64,000 bases of DNA from Thalassotalea_B piscium_A (GTDB lineage: Bacteria; Pseudomonadota; Gammaproteobacteria; Enterobacterales; Alteromonadaceae), in the NCBI GenBank assembly GCA_049347715.1, contig CP186339.1, positions 1,860,001 to 1,924,000 on the forward strand, written 5' to 3'. The first letter of the stretch is position 1, and every line of letters begins with the position of its first letter. The notes below the pieces were generated by a model. It had not been told where the DNA came from and made no database searches. It was given only the letters and a program-made list of their open reading frames with translations. Positions 47,110 through 57,368 of the stretch are shown here, piece by piece. Made by a program: the position numbers and the translations under genes.

Positions 47110-48150
47110 TTACTTACCTTTGGCGATAATGCTTCTTGCCATTTCATCCGCAACAATACCTGTTGGTTTATCTTGCTGTTTAGCCATTTCAAACACATTC
47201 ATTAGGGTGTTATAAATACGCTCAACAAGTTTTGTCGCTTCATCTGCTGAATATGGTTCAGGGTATATTTCTAAAGCAACGTTGATAATACCGCCAGCAT
47301 TAATGACATAATCAGGGGCATATAATATGCCTTTGTCTTTTAATACTTGATCATGTCTAGACTCTGCAAGTTGGTTATTTGCACAACCGGCTATAATTGA
47401 GGCTTTAAGTTGTGGAATAGTGTTGTCATTGATAGAGGCACCTAAAGCACAAGGAGAGAAGACATCAACATCTTGGCTATAGATATCATCAAGTTCAACA
47501 GCCGTCGCATTAAATTCGATTACCGCTTTATCTACGGCTATTGGGTTGATGTCAGTTACAAAAAGTTCTGCACCAGCTTCATGTAACTGTCTACATAGAT
47601 CGTAACCAACACTACCTAAACCTTGAACGGCGACTTTAATACCCGTTAAATCATCTTTACCTAGCTTAAATTTAACTGCAGCTTTTAGCCCTAAAAAGGT
47701 ACCTAGAGCAGTAAACGGCGCTGGGTTACCACTTTTTCCGTCAAGACCGGCGACATAATCAGTTACTTGATTGACCGTTGCCATATCTTTAGTGGTGATA
47801 TTTACATCTTCAGCAGTATAGTAACGGCCAGCAATATTATTAACCGCTTGACCAAACGCCTTAAATAATTCAGTTGATTTTAATGTTTTAGGGTCGCCAA
47901 TAATAACGGCTTTACCACCACCAAGTTTAAGACCTGCCATGGCATTTTTATAAGTCATGCCACGCGACAATCTTAATACGTCTGTTAATGCAGCATCATC
48001 GCTTGCATAATCCCAAAAACGACATCCACCGGCAGATGGCCCAAGAGCTGTACTATGCACGGCGATAATTGCTTTTAAGCCGGTTTCTTTATCACTACAG
48101 AAAACAACTTGTTCATGATCATCAAAATCTACTAAATCAAAAAGAGACAC
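47110..48150 (-). CDS. Leucine dehydrogenase (Glu/Leu/Phe/Val dehydrogenase family)
   Basis: 346 residues. The catalytic lysine segment is GGGKAVIIGDPK (about 76-87), preceded by MTYKNAMAGLKLGGG. The NAD-binding glycine motif is VQGLGSVGYDLC (about 180-191), with INAGGIINVALE near 290. The length fits the octameric leucine dehydrogenase branch. It deaminates branched-chain amino acids to their 2-oxoacids with NAD in the cytoplasm. Confidence 0.9.
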   Translation of the reverse strand: MSLFDLVDFDDHEQVVFCSDKETGLKAIIAVHSTALGPSAGGCRFWDYASDDAALTDVLRLSRGMTYKNAMAGLKLGGGKAVIIGDPKTLKSTELFKAFGQAVNNIAGRYYTAEDVNITTKDMATVNQVTDYVAGLDGKSGNPAPFTALGTFLGLKAAVKFKLGKDDLTGIKVAVQGLGSVGYDLCRQLHEAGAELFVTDINPIAVDKAVIEFNATAVELDDIYSQDVDVFSPCALGASINDNTIPQLKASIIAGCANNQLAESRHDQVLKDKGILYAPDYVINAGGIINVALEIYPEPYSADEATKLVERIYNTLMNVFEMAKQQDKPTGIVADEMARSIIAKGK

Positions 48151-48352
48151 TATTTTAACTCCATACGTAATTTGGCTGACTGTGTAAATTATACTTATTG
48201 GCAGTAGCGACGGTATTTATGGCGCGCAAGATAGCACTTAGAACCGTGAATTTCTAGCTTTGTTTATAATATTAGTGTCGCATTACTGTAAAGCTTTCAA
48301 GGCACTTTTATGGGGGATAATTAAAGAACTTTGGAAAAGGATAGGTGAGAGA

Positions 48353-48817
48353 TTAATGGCTTAGATAAACTTTGGTATTTGCTATTGCGTCTAATGGGCA
48401 AACCATACGTTGTCGAGCCATACCCGCTTCCATAAAAACTGCACCGGCAGGGCTAAATTGATGCTTTCTAAAATATTGTACGGCGTCTAAGGGGCTATAA
48501 ATGAATACTTCGTCGAGATTTAAATCTTTAGCTATTTCAAGTAAGGCTTTGATGATTAATTTGTCTATTTTATATTTTCTAAAATTTTGAATTACTGCAA
48601 TACGACTAACTTCTCCTGTGGGGAGTATTCGTCCTGTGGCTATCGGTTCTTGGTTGCTACTGTCACAAACAAGAATATGCGTAGCATGTTGATCTCGACG
48701 ATCAAATTCTATTTTTTTGGGAATTCGTTGCTCACAAACGAAAACTCTTTCGCGTACAATCTTCAAAAGTGGGGCCGCTTGTTCCCATTTCACTTTACTT
48801 ACAGTAAATGACATCAT
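48353..48817 (-). CDS. GNAT-family N-acetyltransferase
   Basis: 154 residues. The fold is recognisable from VFVCEQRIPKKIEFDRRDQHATHILV and the acetyl-CoA region GEVSRIAVIQNFRKYKIDKLII (about 86-107), then QYFRKHQFSPAGAVFMEAGMARQRM. It resembles ElaA/YjcF-type small acetyltransferases. The substrate is unknown. Two ATGs in tandem open the frame. Confidence 0.8.
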   Translation of the reverse strand: MMSFTVSKVKWEQAAPLLKIVRERVFVCEQRIPKKIEFDRRDQHATHILVCDSSNQEPIATGRILPTGEVSRIAVIQNFRKYKIDKLIIKALLEIAKDLNLDEVFIYSPLDAVQYFRKHQFSPAGAVFMEAGMARQRMVCPLDAIANTKVYLSH

Positions 48818-49055
48818 AACTTTAACTCATTCTAAGCGTTAAAATTTAGCGAAATCTCTTAAAAGATTGATAATAAATAAATCACTTACTCCTCAAATGA
48901 TTTTCGCTAAATAATAGTGCTGTTATAAATAACATGGCTTATACATATTTAATTACCTCTATTAGGATAAAATAGTGCCTATTTAAGGATAATTGAAATC
49001 GTAATAGCCAGTTTATTTATAATGTAATGAACTAAAGCTAAAAACACTTATATAA

Positions 49056-50204
49056 CTAATCTATATACCAATATCCCTTATTTAAAACTTTAGTTAACAA
49101 TTGGTTGTTTTTCAAACAAGAAACAAAGTTTTTTGCCTTATCCATAGTTAAAGGAGTATTACTCGCTAATTGTTTTCCTAATTCCATTGTACTTTCAGAT
49201 AGTTGGAATGAATCGCCGTTAATAAATAAAATTGACTCTGGCTGGTCAACAATGAGTGATTTTATCCCTGATACAGGTACAAACTGGATGGTTTCATCAG
49301 TAGTAAAGCCTTTTACTTGTTCATCAGTAAAAGCCTCCATTGGTATCAATAACTCTAACGTGTGGTGACTTTGTGTTAAATGCCTACCAATAAACTCAGT
49401 GAAAAACACACCATTTTGTAATTGTGATTCCATAAATGATTTCAGATCAGCTATATCTTCACTTGCGAGTAACTCAGGAGTCGTTGTAACAGTGCGTGAT
49501 GGATCGCCAAAACGCTCTTCACCTAAATTGTCATCAATGAGTCTGTCAGCAAATCCGGACCAAAGGTCTTGCTTACTTGGCGCTTGAAAGCCCACTGAAA
49601 AATTTAAAGAGTTTTCAATAGAAATACCATTGTGAGGATGGTTTGGTGGTATATAAAGTAAATCGCCAGCTTCAGTGATTTCGTCAATTATCGGCGTAAA
49701 TTCTGATACCTGTTTAAGATCAGGGTGAGGGATTAAATCGGTTAAACTTTTATCAGGTGCACCAACTTGCCAGCGTCTTTTTCCTTCGCCTTGTAAAATA
49801 AAGACATCGTATTGATCTAAATGCGGGCCAACGCCACCATTAGGTGTAGAAAAACTCACCATAACATCATCAATTCGCCATCTTGGAATAAAAGTAAATA
49901 AGTTAATTAGTGCATCAGTGTCTTTCGACCAATTATTAACCGCTTGAACCAGCAAGGTCCAATTAGCTTCACCAAATTGTTCAAAATCTTCAAAAGGACC
50001 ATGTGCTACTTGCCAATTCTTATCCTGATCTTGAGAAATAATACGAGACTCTATTTCTTGTTCCATTGCTAGACCAGCTAACTCGTTAGCGTCAATCGTT
50101 CCTTGAAAATGAGGAAGGGCTTGTTTAATTAATAATGGCTTTTTTTGCCAATATTCTTTAAGAAATGTTTCTGGCGTTAAATCGCCCCATTGAATTTGTT
50201 GCAT
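49056..50204 (-). CDS. roxA: Ribosomal protein uL16 arginine hydroxylase RoxA (YcfD)
   Basis: 382 residues of the JmjC-type 2-oxoglutarate oxygenases. The HxD motif is in GVGPHLDQYDVFILQG (about 122-137) and the distal His in PPNHPHNG (about 190). The C-terminal winged-helix part ends KGYWYID. The N-terminal WQKKPLLIKQALPHF and ELAGLAMEQEIESR match E. coli YcfD closely. It hydroxylates Arg81 of L16. In E. coli it lies just beyond purB and phoPQ; here it is directly next to purB. Confidence 0.92.
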   Translation of the reverse strand: MQQIQWGDLTPETFLKEYWQKKPLLIKQALPHFQGTIDANELAGLAMEQEIESRIISQDQDKNWQVAHGPFEDFEQFGEANWTLLVQAVNNWSKDTDALINLFTFIPRWRIDDVMVSFSTPNGGVGPHLDQYDVFILQGEGKRRWQVGAPDKSLTDLIPHPDLKQVSEFTPIIDEITEAGDLLYIPPNHPHNGISIENSLNFSVGFQAPSKQDLWSGFADRLIDDNLGEERFGDPSRTVTTTPELLASEDIADLKSFMESQLQNGVFFTEFIGRHLTQSHHTLELLIPMEAFTDEQVKGFTTDETIQFVPVSGIKSLIVDQPESILFINGDSFQLSESTMELGKQLASNTPLTMDKAKNFVSCLKNNQLLTKVLNKGYWYID

Positions 50205-50274
50205 TGTTTACTTTTTCCAATAAAAAAGGGAGCCTAGTGGTTCCCCTTATAATTATTTATTTTATTTGATATTT

Positions 50275-51645
50275 CTAGTCAAGTTCAGCAATAAAGGAAA
50301 CTGCACGCCCAATATATGACGCAGGTGTTAACTTACAAAGCTCTGCTTTAACTGAATCAGGTAATTCTAAGGTCATGATAAATTCACGCATAGAGTCGCC
50401 ATTAACACGTTTACCACGGGTTAGTTCTTTTAATTTCTCGTATGGCTTTTCAATACCATAACGACGCATCACCGTTTGTACTGGTTCTGCTAGTACTTCC
50501 CAGTTTTTATCAAGCTCAGCAAGAAGGGCGCCTTCATTAACTTCAAGTTTACTCATTCCTTTTAATGTGGCTTGATAAGCAATAAGAGAATGAGCAAAAC
50601 CAACACCTAAGTTTCTTAATACGGTTGAGTCTGTTAAATCACGTTGCCAGCGAGATACGGGTAATTTTTGTGCTAAATGAGTGAATAGGGCATTAGCAAT
50701 GCCTAAGTTACCTTCTGAGTTTTCAAAATCAATAGGGTTAACTTTATGAGGCATAGTTGAAGAGCCAATTTCACCCGCAATAGTTTTTTGTTTGAAGTGA
50801 CCTAAAGCAATATAACCCCATACGTCACGATCAAAGTCGATAATAATCGTGTTTAAACGGGCAAGAGCATCAAATAATTCAGCAATATAGTCATGTGGTT
50901 CAATTTGGGTTGTAAATGCATTCCACGATAAACCTAAAGATGTAACAAATTCTTCAGAAAAGCCATGCCAATTTACTTCAGGATAAGCAGAGATGTGAGC
51001 GTTATAGTTACCAACAGCACCATTGATTTTGCCTAAAAACTCAATATTAGCAATTTGATCACGTTGACGTTTAATACGCACATAAACATTTGCAAATTCT
51101 TTACCCATTGTACTTGGTGAAGCCGGTTGACCATGAGTACGACACATCATTGGTAATGATTTATATTCATTTGCGAGTGTTTTCAACTCAGCAAGAATTT
51201 GATCAATCATAGGTAGTAGTACATTTTCGCGGCATTCTTTTAGCATTAAACCATGAGATAAGTTATTAATATCTTCAGATGTACAGGCAAAATGAATAAA
51301 CTCAGTAATGGCATTAAGTTCGGCATTGTCTGCCACTTTTTCTTTCAAAAAGTACTCAACAGCTTTAACGTCGTGGTTAGTTGTTGCTTCAATTTTTTTG
51401 ACACGTAACGCATCTTCTTCATTAAAATTAGCAACAATGTCATCTAATACTTGGTTTGCTTGAGCAGAAAATGCTGGTACTTCGCTAATTTCAGCTGTTG
51501 CTGCAAGTTTTTGTAACCATCTGACTTCAACAGTAACACGATATTTAATTAAGCCAAATTCACTAAAAATAGGGCGTAATGCGGTGACTTTACTGCCATA
51601 ACGACCATCTACCGGTGATATTGCACTTAACGCTGAAAGTTCCAT
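50275..51645 (-). CDS. purB: Adenylosuccinate lyase
   Basis: 456 residues from the ATG at 51645, preceded by CAGGAAAT; the frame to 51705 has no such site and would overlap hflD. The fumarase/aspartase family signature GSSTMPHKVNPIDFEN (about 295-310) carries the catalytic serine, and TSEDINNLSH and TTNHDVKAVEYF are present. It acts twice in purine synthesis (SAICAR and adenylosuccinate cleavage). It is the last gene of the rluE-nudJ-mnmA-hflD-purB run. Confidence 0.95.
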   Translation of the reverse strand: MELSALSAISPVDGRYGSKVTALRPIFSEFGLIKYRVTVEVRWLQKLAATAEISEVPAFSAQANQVLDDIVANFNEEDALRVKKIEATTNHDVKAVEYFLKEKVADNAELNAITEFIHFACTSEDINNLSHGLMLKECRENVLLPMIDQILAELKTLANEYKSLPMMCRTHGQPASPSTMGKEFANVYVRIKRQRDQIANIEFLGKINGAVGNYNAHISAYPEVNWHGFSEEFVTSLGLSWNAFTTQIEPHDYIAELFDALARLNTIIIDFDRDVWGYIALGHFKQKTIAGEIGSSTMPHKVNPIDFENSEGNLGIANALFTHLAQKLPVSRWQRDLTDSTVLRNLGVGFAHSLIAYQATLKGMSKLEVNEGALLAELDKNWEVLAEPVQTVMRRYGIEKPYEKLKELTRGKRVNGDSMREFIMTLELPDSVKAELCKLTPASYIGRAVSFIAELD

Positions 51646-51674
51646 AGTAATTTCCTGAGTTAAAAAGTTATAAA

Positions 51675-52298
51675 TTAAATTCGTTGTAGTAAATCTTGTG
51701 CGCATTTAACTATTTTGGCACGAGAGAATAATATATTGCGGCGCTTACCGCCGACTTGTCGCCAAAGTACCGCACTTCTAATACCGGCTAATAATAAGGC
51801 GCGTATTTTATGCTGATTACTTGATTGCTTAAGTATTTCAGGATTACCAGCCACTTGAATAGGCGTACCTAATGGGCTAATAATATCACTATAAATACTG
51901 GCTAAACTTGCCATTAAAGTGTCGCTATTTATATCATAATGCGCTAACTGGCGCTGACATTGCGAGATACGGTTACCAAGTTCTTGCAGTTGGCCTTTGT
52001 TTTTATGTAATTGTCTTTCTAGGCTTAACAAACTAACCACATAACGCGTAATTTCAGGATCTTTTTGCTTAGCACTATTTCCTAAATGTGAAACAAGTGT
52101 TTCTAAACCTACTTTGAGGTTTGCAGAGTCATTACCATACACTTCAAGCGTGTTTTCAGGAGACGTTACCATAATACTTTGTAATAGCATGGTAAGGTCT
52201 TCATCATTAATTTGACCATGACGTGATAAACGTTGCACGCAATATGAAACTTGACAAATTGCGGCTAAAGTTAAAGTTTGCTCATTAAGTGGTTGCAT
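51675..52298 (-). CDS. hflD: HflD (YcfC), lysogenization regulator family
   Basis: 207 residues, all helical, as in E. coli HflD (213). Recognised from EQTLTLAAICQVSYCVQRLSRHG at the N-terminus, IRALLLAGIRSAVLWRQVGGKRR near the C-terminus, and its fixed position between mnmA and purB. It is a membrane-associated protein; in E. coli it influences the lambda CII lysogeny decision. Confidence 0.92.
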   Translation of the reverse strand: MQPLNEQTLTLAAICQVSYCVQRLSRHGQINDEDLTMLLQSIMVTSPENTLEVYGNDSANLKVGLETLVSHLGNSAKQKDPEITRYVVSLLSLERQLHKNKGQLQELGNRISQCQRQLAHYDINSDTLMASLASIYSDIISPLGTPIQVAGNPEILKQSSNQHKIRALLLAGIRSAVLWRQVGGKRRNILFSRAKIVKCAQDLLQRI

Positions 52299-52324
52299 AT
52301 AAAAATTTAAATTCCGTAAAGCGA

Positions 52325-53467
52325 TTAACGTATAAGTGTATTAATTATGCCACCACCTAAACAGGTGTTGCCTTGATAAAAAACAACTGACTGGCCAGGT
52401 GTAACAGAACTTTGTGGTTGTTCAAACATTATTTGGTACTCGCCTTCAATTGCTGTTGGAGACACAGTACAAGGCACATCATCTTGACGATAGCGTGTTT
52501 TAACCGTGCAATTAAAAGGAGCAGTGATATCTTCGCGATTAACCAAATGAAGTTGATTAGCAATTAACCCTTTAGAAAATAGGCGAGGGTGATGCTTACC
52601 TTGGCCAACAATTAACACATTGCGTTCAAGATCTTTATCAACAACATACCAAGGTTCTTCGCCTGCATTGGCTAATCCACCAATATGTAAGCCTTTACGT
52701 TGTCCTAATGTATGATACATCAGGCCATCGTGCTTACCGACAACTTCACCTTCTGCTGATTCTATAACACCAGGTTGAGCGGGTAAAAATCGTTGTAAGA
52801 AATCTTTAAACTTACGCTCGCCGATAAAACAAATACCTGTGCTGTCTTTTTTATTAGCAGTAACTAAATCTGCTTTTTCAGCAATAGCGCGAACTTCTGG
52901 CTTTTCAATATGACCAACAGGAAACAAGGTTCTACCAACTTGCTGATCACTTAAAGTGTAAAGGAAGTAGCTTTGGTCTTTATTATTGTCTAAACCACGT
53001 AACATCGACCATTTACCATTAACAAATTCACGTTGTACATAATGACCAGTCGCAATGTAGTCAGCGCCTAAGTCTTCACAAGCAAACTCTAAAAAGGCTT
53101 TAAACTTAATTTCTTTATTACACATAATATCAGGATTAGGTGTACGACCCGCTTTGTATTCAGCTAAAAAGTATTCGAAAACATTATCCCAATACTCAGT
53201 GGCAAAATTAATGGTATGAAGTTTTATGCCAAGCTTGTCGCAAACTTGTTGAGCGTCTTTTAAGTCTTCAGCGGCTGAGCAATATTCATCATTATCATCT
53301 TCTTCCCAATTTTTCATAAACAAGCCTTCAACCTGATAGCCTTGTTCAAGTAACAAATAAGCGGAAACGGAAGAATCAACACCACCAGACATACCAACGA
53401 TAACTTTTGTTTCGCTAGGTGCTTTGGTAGCAGAAGGTTGGGTACTGTTTAAATTTATTGCTGACAT
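52325..53467 (-). CDS. mnmA: tRNA-specific 2-thiouridylase
   Basis: 380 residues. The ATP-pyrophosphatase P-loop is GMSGGVDSSVSAYLL (about 25-39), the first catalytic Cys is in NPDIMCNKEIKF (about 116) and the second in STGICFIGERKF (about 214). The C-terminal beta-barrel has CLGGGII at its end. It adds the 2-thio group to wobble uridine of Lys, Glu and Gln tRNAs. Codirectional with hflD (26 bp gap). Confidence 0.95.
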   Translation of the reverse strand: MSAINLNSTQPSATKAPSETKVIVGMSGGVDSSVSAYLLLEQGYQVEGLFMKNWEEDDNDEYCSAAEDLKDAQQVCDKLGIKLHTINFATEYWDNVFEYFLAEYKAGRTPNPDIMCNKEIKFKAFLEFACEDLGADYIATGHYVQREFVNGKWSMLRGLDNNKDQSYFLYTLSDQQVGRTLFPVGHIEKPEVRAIAEKADLVTANKKDSTGICFIGERKFKDFLQRFLPAQPGVIESAEGEVVGKHDGLMYHTLGQRKGLHIGGLANAGEEPWYVVDKDLERNVLIVGQGKHHPRLFSKGLIANQLHLVNREDITAPFNCTVKTRYRQDDVPCTVSPTAIEGEYQIMFEQPQSSVTPGQSVVFYQGNTCLGGGIINTLIR

Positions 53468-53532
53468 TACAAACGTTTTTGTCTTAGGAAAATGGCGCGA
53501 AATTATAACATGCTAGCTTTTGCTGGCATAGG

Positions 53533-54036
53533 CTAAAGATTCGATTTTATCAAGGAAAGGTTGATTTTGTTGCCTTTTAAATAGTCTTCTATGCATTCAA
53601 GTACCATTGGACTCCTTAATTGTTCAGCTTTTGCGTGAATTTCATCTAAAGTAAACCAGTGGGTAGCAATTATGTCATCATCTTGCGGCTGACTATTTAG
53701 GTAGGTTGAAAATTGTTCGTTATCGAGTTCAACCACAAAACAGAACCTTAAAAAATAAAGTGATAATTCAGGACGATGAAAATAATAAATGCCACTACAG
53801 TATTGAGGTTCTAAGTGTAAGCCGGTTTCTTCTAACACTTCACGCTTACAAGCATCTATGAGGTTTTCATTAGCTTCAAGGTGACCAGCGGGTTGATTAT
53901 ACACGGTTTTACCCTGCTCAAATTCTTCAACCAATAGAAACTTATTGTTACAGCAAATAACCGCTGCAACCGTAGCGTTTGGCTTAAATTGATCCTGACC
54001 GTGTTTATTATTTGTTACTACAGCGTCTTCAAGCAT
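53533..54036 (-). CDS. nudJ: Nudix hydrolase NudJ
   Basis: 167 residues. The Nudix box is GHLEANENLIDACKREVLEETG, matching G-x5-E-x7-REVLEETG (about 51-72). In E. coli NudJ removes phosphate from thiamine pyrimidine pyrophosphates and nucleotides. Identity is based on the position between rluE and mnmA and on length. Confidence 0.9.
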   Translation of the reverse strand: MLEDAVVTNNKHGQDQFKPNATVAAVICCNNKFLLVEEFEQGKTVYNQPAGHLEANENLIDACKREVLEETGLHLEPQYCSGIYYFHRPELSLYFLRFCFVVELDNEQFSTYLNSQPQDDDIIATHWFTLDEIHAKAEQLRSPMVLECIEDYLKGNKINLSLIKSNL

Positions 54037-54040
54037 TGTT

Positions 54041-54664
54041 TTATCCTTGGCCGTTAACTATTTCTCGGTATTCACCATTGGCGATATTATCAATGGTGTA
54101 CTTACCTATGCTATAGCGAATTAACCTGAGGGTTGGAAAGCCAATGTTCGCTGTCATTCGTCTGACTTGCCTGTTTTTTCCTTCAGTTATGCTAATACTT
54201 AACCAGGTTGTTGGAATTGCAGCGCGTTCTCTGATGGGAGGAATTCTCTCCCAAACGTTAGGAGCATTCATAATGACAACTTTTGCGGGTAAAGTTAAAC
54301 CGTCTTTTAATTCTACGCCTTGACGGAGTTTGTTTAAGTCTTCATCTGTTGGCGCACCTTCAACTTGTACCCAATAGGTTTTAGCTGTTTTATGTTTGGG
54401 ATCTGCCAGTTTATGCTGTAATTTGCCATCATTAGTGAGTAATAACAGGCCTTCACTATCTCGGTCGAGTCGACCGGCTGCATAGACCTCTTTAATAGGG
54501 ATGTAATCTTTCAATGTTTTTCGGTTACTATCATCCGTAAATTGGCTCAATACGTCGAAAGGTTTATTAAATAGTACAAGCTTTTGAATCTTGTTAACTG
54601 GTCGTACCTTTTGGGGCTGTTTCGCTGAACTACCTGAATTATAGCGTGTTCGTTTAATTACCAC
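54041..54664 (-). CDS. rluE: 23S rRNA pseudouridine synthase E
   Basis: 207 residues. It has the catalytic AAGRLDRDSEGLLLLTNDG (about 62-80), LITEGKNRQVRRMTANIGFPTLRL (about 160) and no S4 domain, as in RluE, which modifies U2457. It starts the operon four bases before nudJ and diverges from icd. Confidence 0.92.
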   Translation of the reverse strand: MVIKRTRYNSGSSAKQPQKVRPVNKIQKLVLFNKPFDVLSQFTDDSNRKTLKDYIPIKEVYAAGRLDRDSEGLLLLTNDGKLQHKLADPKHKTAKTYWVQVEGAPTDEDLNKLRQGVELKDGLTLPAKVVIMNAPNVWERIPPIRERAAIPTTWLSISITEGKNRQVRRMTANIGFPTLRLIRYSIGKYTIDNIANGEYREIVNGQG

Positions 54665-54838
54665 GTTCTATTACCTTAAAATATTAATACTTGTTTCGCT
54701 CTGCCTATTTTAATGCGCACCGATTTCCGATAATATGCGCGCGCAAAATAATTTTTACGACAAAGTGAATTTCAACTTACATTTAGTGAATTTTTATTCA
54801 TTTTGCCCCCGGTTCGCCTAATATTAGCAGGAAACGAA

Positions 54839-57070
54839 ATGACTACAGAATCGTCTAAAATCATTTATACCATTACCGATGAAGCGCCAGCACTGGCAAC
54901 TCATTCATTATTACCTATCATTCAAGCATTTACTGCATCTTCAGGTATCGATGTAGATACACGTGATATTTCTTTAGCGGGTCGTATTATAGCTAATTTT
55001 CCAAAGTATTTAACTGAGGAACAACGAATTGGTGATGCATTAGCAGAATTAGGTGATTTAGCAAAAACACCTGAAGCTAATATCATAAAGCTTCCGAATA
55101 TATCAGCATCAATTCCTCAGTTACAAGCAACAATTAAAGAACTTCAAGCGAAAGGGTATAATTTACCCGATTACCCAGAAGAACCACAAAACGAAGCGGA
55201 AGAGTCAATAAAATTAACTTACGCAAAAGTATTAGGTTCTGCTGTAAACCCTGTTTTACGTGAAGGTAACTCTGATCGTCGCGCTCCAGCTTCAGTTAAA
55301 CAATATGCACGTAATAACCCTCATTCAATGGGTGCTTGGTCTAAAGAATCAAAATCACATGTTGCTCATATGGATTCAGGTGATTTCTACGGTAGTGAAA
55401 CTTCAGTAACGGTTGATGGCGACACAAGTGTTAAAATTGAATTTGTTAATGAAAATGGCGACATTAAAGTATTAAAAGAAAATTTAAACTTATTAGATAA
55501 AGAAGTGATTGATGGTTCAGTAATGAGCAAATCAGCACTTGTTGACTTCTATGAGAAAGAAATAGAGAAAGCAAAAGAAGAAGACGTTTTATTATCGTTG
55601 CATTTGAAAGCAACAATGATGAAAGTATCTGACCCTGTAATGTTTGGACATGCTGTTAAAGTGTTTTACAAAGACGTTTTTGAAAAGCATGCAGCCACTT
55701 TTGAACAACTAGGTGTTGATGTAAATAATGGTCTTGGTGATGTTTACGCGAAAATCGGCCGTTTATCTGCAGAGAAAAAAGCTGAAATAGAAGCTGATAT
55801 TCAAGCGGTTTATGCAAGTCGTCCTGAAATAGCTATGGTTGACTCTGACAAAGGTATTACAAACTTACATGTGCCAAGCGATGTAATTATTGATGCATCA
55901 ATGCCAGCTGCTTTAAGAGCGTCTGGTCAAATGTGGGGGCCTGACGGCAAACAAAAAGATACCAAATTTATGATTCCAGATCGTAACTACGCAGGTGTAT
56001 TTTCTGCTGTTGTTGATTTTTGTCGTGAAAACGGTGCTTTCGACCCAAGAACGATGGGTTCAGTACCTAACGTTGGCTTAATGGCACAAAAAGCCGAAGA
56101 GTATGGTTCACATGATAAAACATTCATCATGTCTGCAAATGGTACTGTTCGAGTAGTTGACGCTAATGGCAACATCTTATTGTCTCATGATGTTAAAGAC
56201 GGTGATATCTGGAGAATGTGTCAAGCAAAAGACGCTCCAATTCAAGATTGGGTTAAATTAGCGGTAACTCGTGCACGTGCAACGAATAACCCAGCTATCT
56301 TTTGGTTAGATGAAAATCGTGGTCATGATGCTCAGATGATTAAAAAGGTGAAGACTTATTTAGCCGATCATGACACCACAGGTTTAGACATTCAAATTTT
56401 AGAACCTGTACAAGCGTGTTTATATACTCTTGATCGTTGTGCAAAAGGGCTTGATACTATTTCTGTTACCGGTAATGTTTTACGTGATTACTTAACTGAT
56501 TTATTTCCTATCCTTGAGTTAGGCACAAGTGCGAAAATGCTTTCAATTGTTCCACTAATGAGTGGCGGTGGTTTATTTGAAACCGGCGCTGGTGGTTCTG
56601 CGCCAAAACATGTTCAACAATTTTTGAAAGAAAATCATCTTCGTTGGGATTCTTTAGGTGAATTTTTAGCGCTTGCAGCCTCATTAGAGCACGTAGCGGT
56701 AAATACAGGTAATACTAAAGCTCAAGTGTTAGCTGATACTTTAGATGCGGCAACAGGTAAGTTTTTAGATAATAATAAATCACCGTCACGTAAAGTGGGT
56801 GAACTTGATAACCGTGGTAGCCACTTCTATTTAGCTATGTATTGGGCTCAAGCTCTAGCTGAACAAACAGCAGACGAAGAGCTTAAAACTGCATTTACTG
56901 CAGTAGCACAAGCATTAACTAAACAGGAAGCTAAAATTGTTAATGAATTAAATGGTGCACAAGGTCCAGCAGTAGATATGGGTGGGTATTATTTCCCTAA
57001 CCATGACTTGGCTGCTAAGGCTATGCGTCCAAGTGAAACATTAAATACTATTATAACAAATTTATTATAG
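54839..57070 (+). CDS. icd: Monomeric NADP-dependent isocitrate dehydrogenase
   Basis: 743 residues from the ATG at 54839, which follows caggaaacga; the frame extends to 54803 without a ribosome site. This is the large monomeric class: DTRDISLAGRIIANFP, GNSDRRAPASVKQYARNNPHSMG, MSKSALVDFYEKE, and the NADP region LDENRGHDAQMIKKV. It is unrelated in length to the 45-kDa dimeric enzyme that sits at this chromosomal position in E. coli. It makes 2-oxoglutarate and NADPH in the TCA cycle. Cold-active enzymes of this class are known from Colwellia. Confidence 0.95.
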   Translation: MTTESSKIIYTITDEAPALATHSLLPIIQAFTASSGIDVDTRDISLAGRIIANFPKYLTEEQRIGDALAELGDLAKTPEANIIKLPNISASIPQLQATIKELQAKGYNLPDYPEEPQNEAEESIKLTYAKVLGSAVNPVLREGNSDRRAPASVKQYARNNPHSMGAWSKESKSHVAHMDSGDFYGSETSVTVDGDTSVKIEFVNENGDIKVLKENLNLLDKEVIDGSVMSKSALVDFYEKEIEKAKEEDVLLSLHLKATMMKVSDPVMFGHAVKVFYKDVFEKHAATFEQLGVDVNNGLGDVYAKIGRLSAEKKAEIEADIQAVYASRPEIAMVDSDKGITNLHVPSDVIIDASMPAALRASGQMWGPDGKQKDTKFMIPDRNYAGVFSAVVDFCRENGAFDPRTMGSVPNVGLMAQKAEEYGSHDKTFIMSANGTVRVVDANGNILLSHDVKDGDIWRMCQAKDAPIQDWVKLAVTRARATNNPAIFWLDENRGHDAQMIKKVKTYLADHDTTGLDIQILEPVQACLYTLDRCAKGLDTISVTGNVLRDYLTDLFPILELGTSAKMLSIVPLMSGGGLFETGAGGSAPKHVQQFLKENHLRWDSLGEFLALAASLEHVAVNTGNTKAQVLADTLDAATGKFLDNNKSPSRKVGELDNRGSHFYLAMYWAQALAEQTADEELKTAFTAVAQALTKQEAKIVNELNGAQGPAVDMGGYYFPNHDLAAKAMRPSETLNTIITNLL

Positions 57071-57089
57071 TGTTAATGAAGTAACATCG

Positions 57090-57126
57090 AAAAGGGTTAA
57101 GTAGATTGTACTTAACCCTTTTTTTA
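57090..57126 (+). terminator. Terminator after icd
   Basis: AAAGGGTTAAGTA and TACTTAACCCTTT form a 13-bp stem followed by T5. Confidence 0.92.
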
Positions 57127-57277
57127 TGGATAGCTGATTGTTTTATATTCACTTTAGCGAAAGTTAGTGATTTTTTAGCCATTCAGGTGAAAAAATTGAA
57201 TAAAACAACAATTATTACTTTACAAATAAGGCACTACTCTTTAATATTCGCAGCGATTCGACAATGTTGAATCAATT

Positions 57278-57368
57278 GGTGAGATGGCTGAGTGGTCGAA
57301 AGCACCGGTCTTGAAAACCGGCAAGGGTTTGTAGCCCTTCTAGAGTTCAAATCTCTATCTCACCGCCA
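57278..57368 (+). tRNA. tRNA-Ser(TGA)
   Basis: 91 bases including an encoded CCA. Acceptor arms GGTGAGA and TCTCACC, anticodon arm CCGGT-CTTGAAA-ACCGG with anticodon TGA at 57312-57314, a long class II variable arm AAGGGTTTGTAGCCCTT, and T loop GTTCAAATC. It reads UCA and wobble UCN codons. A hairpin terminator follows immediately, and degenerate copies of its 3' end follow in tandem. Confidence 0.97.
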
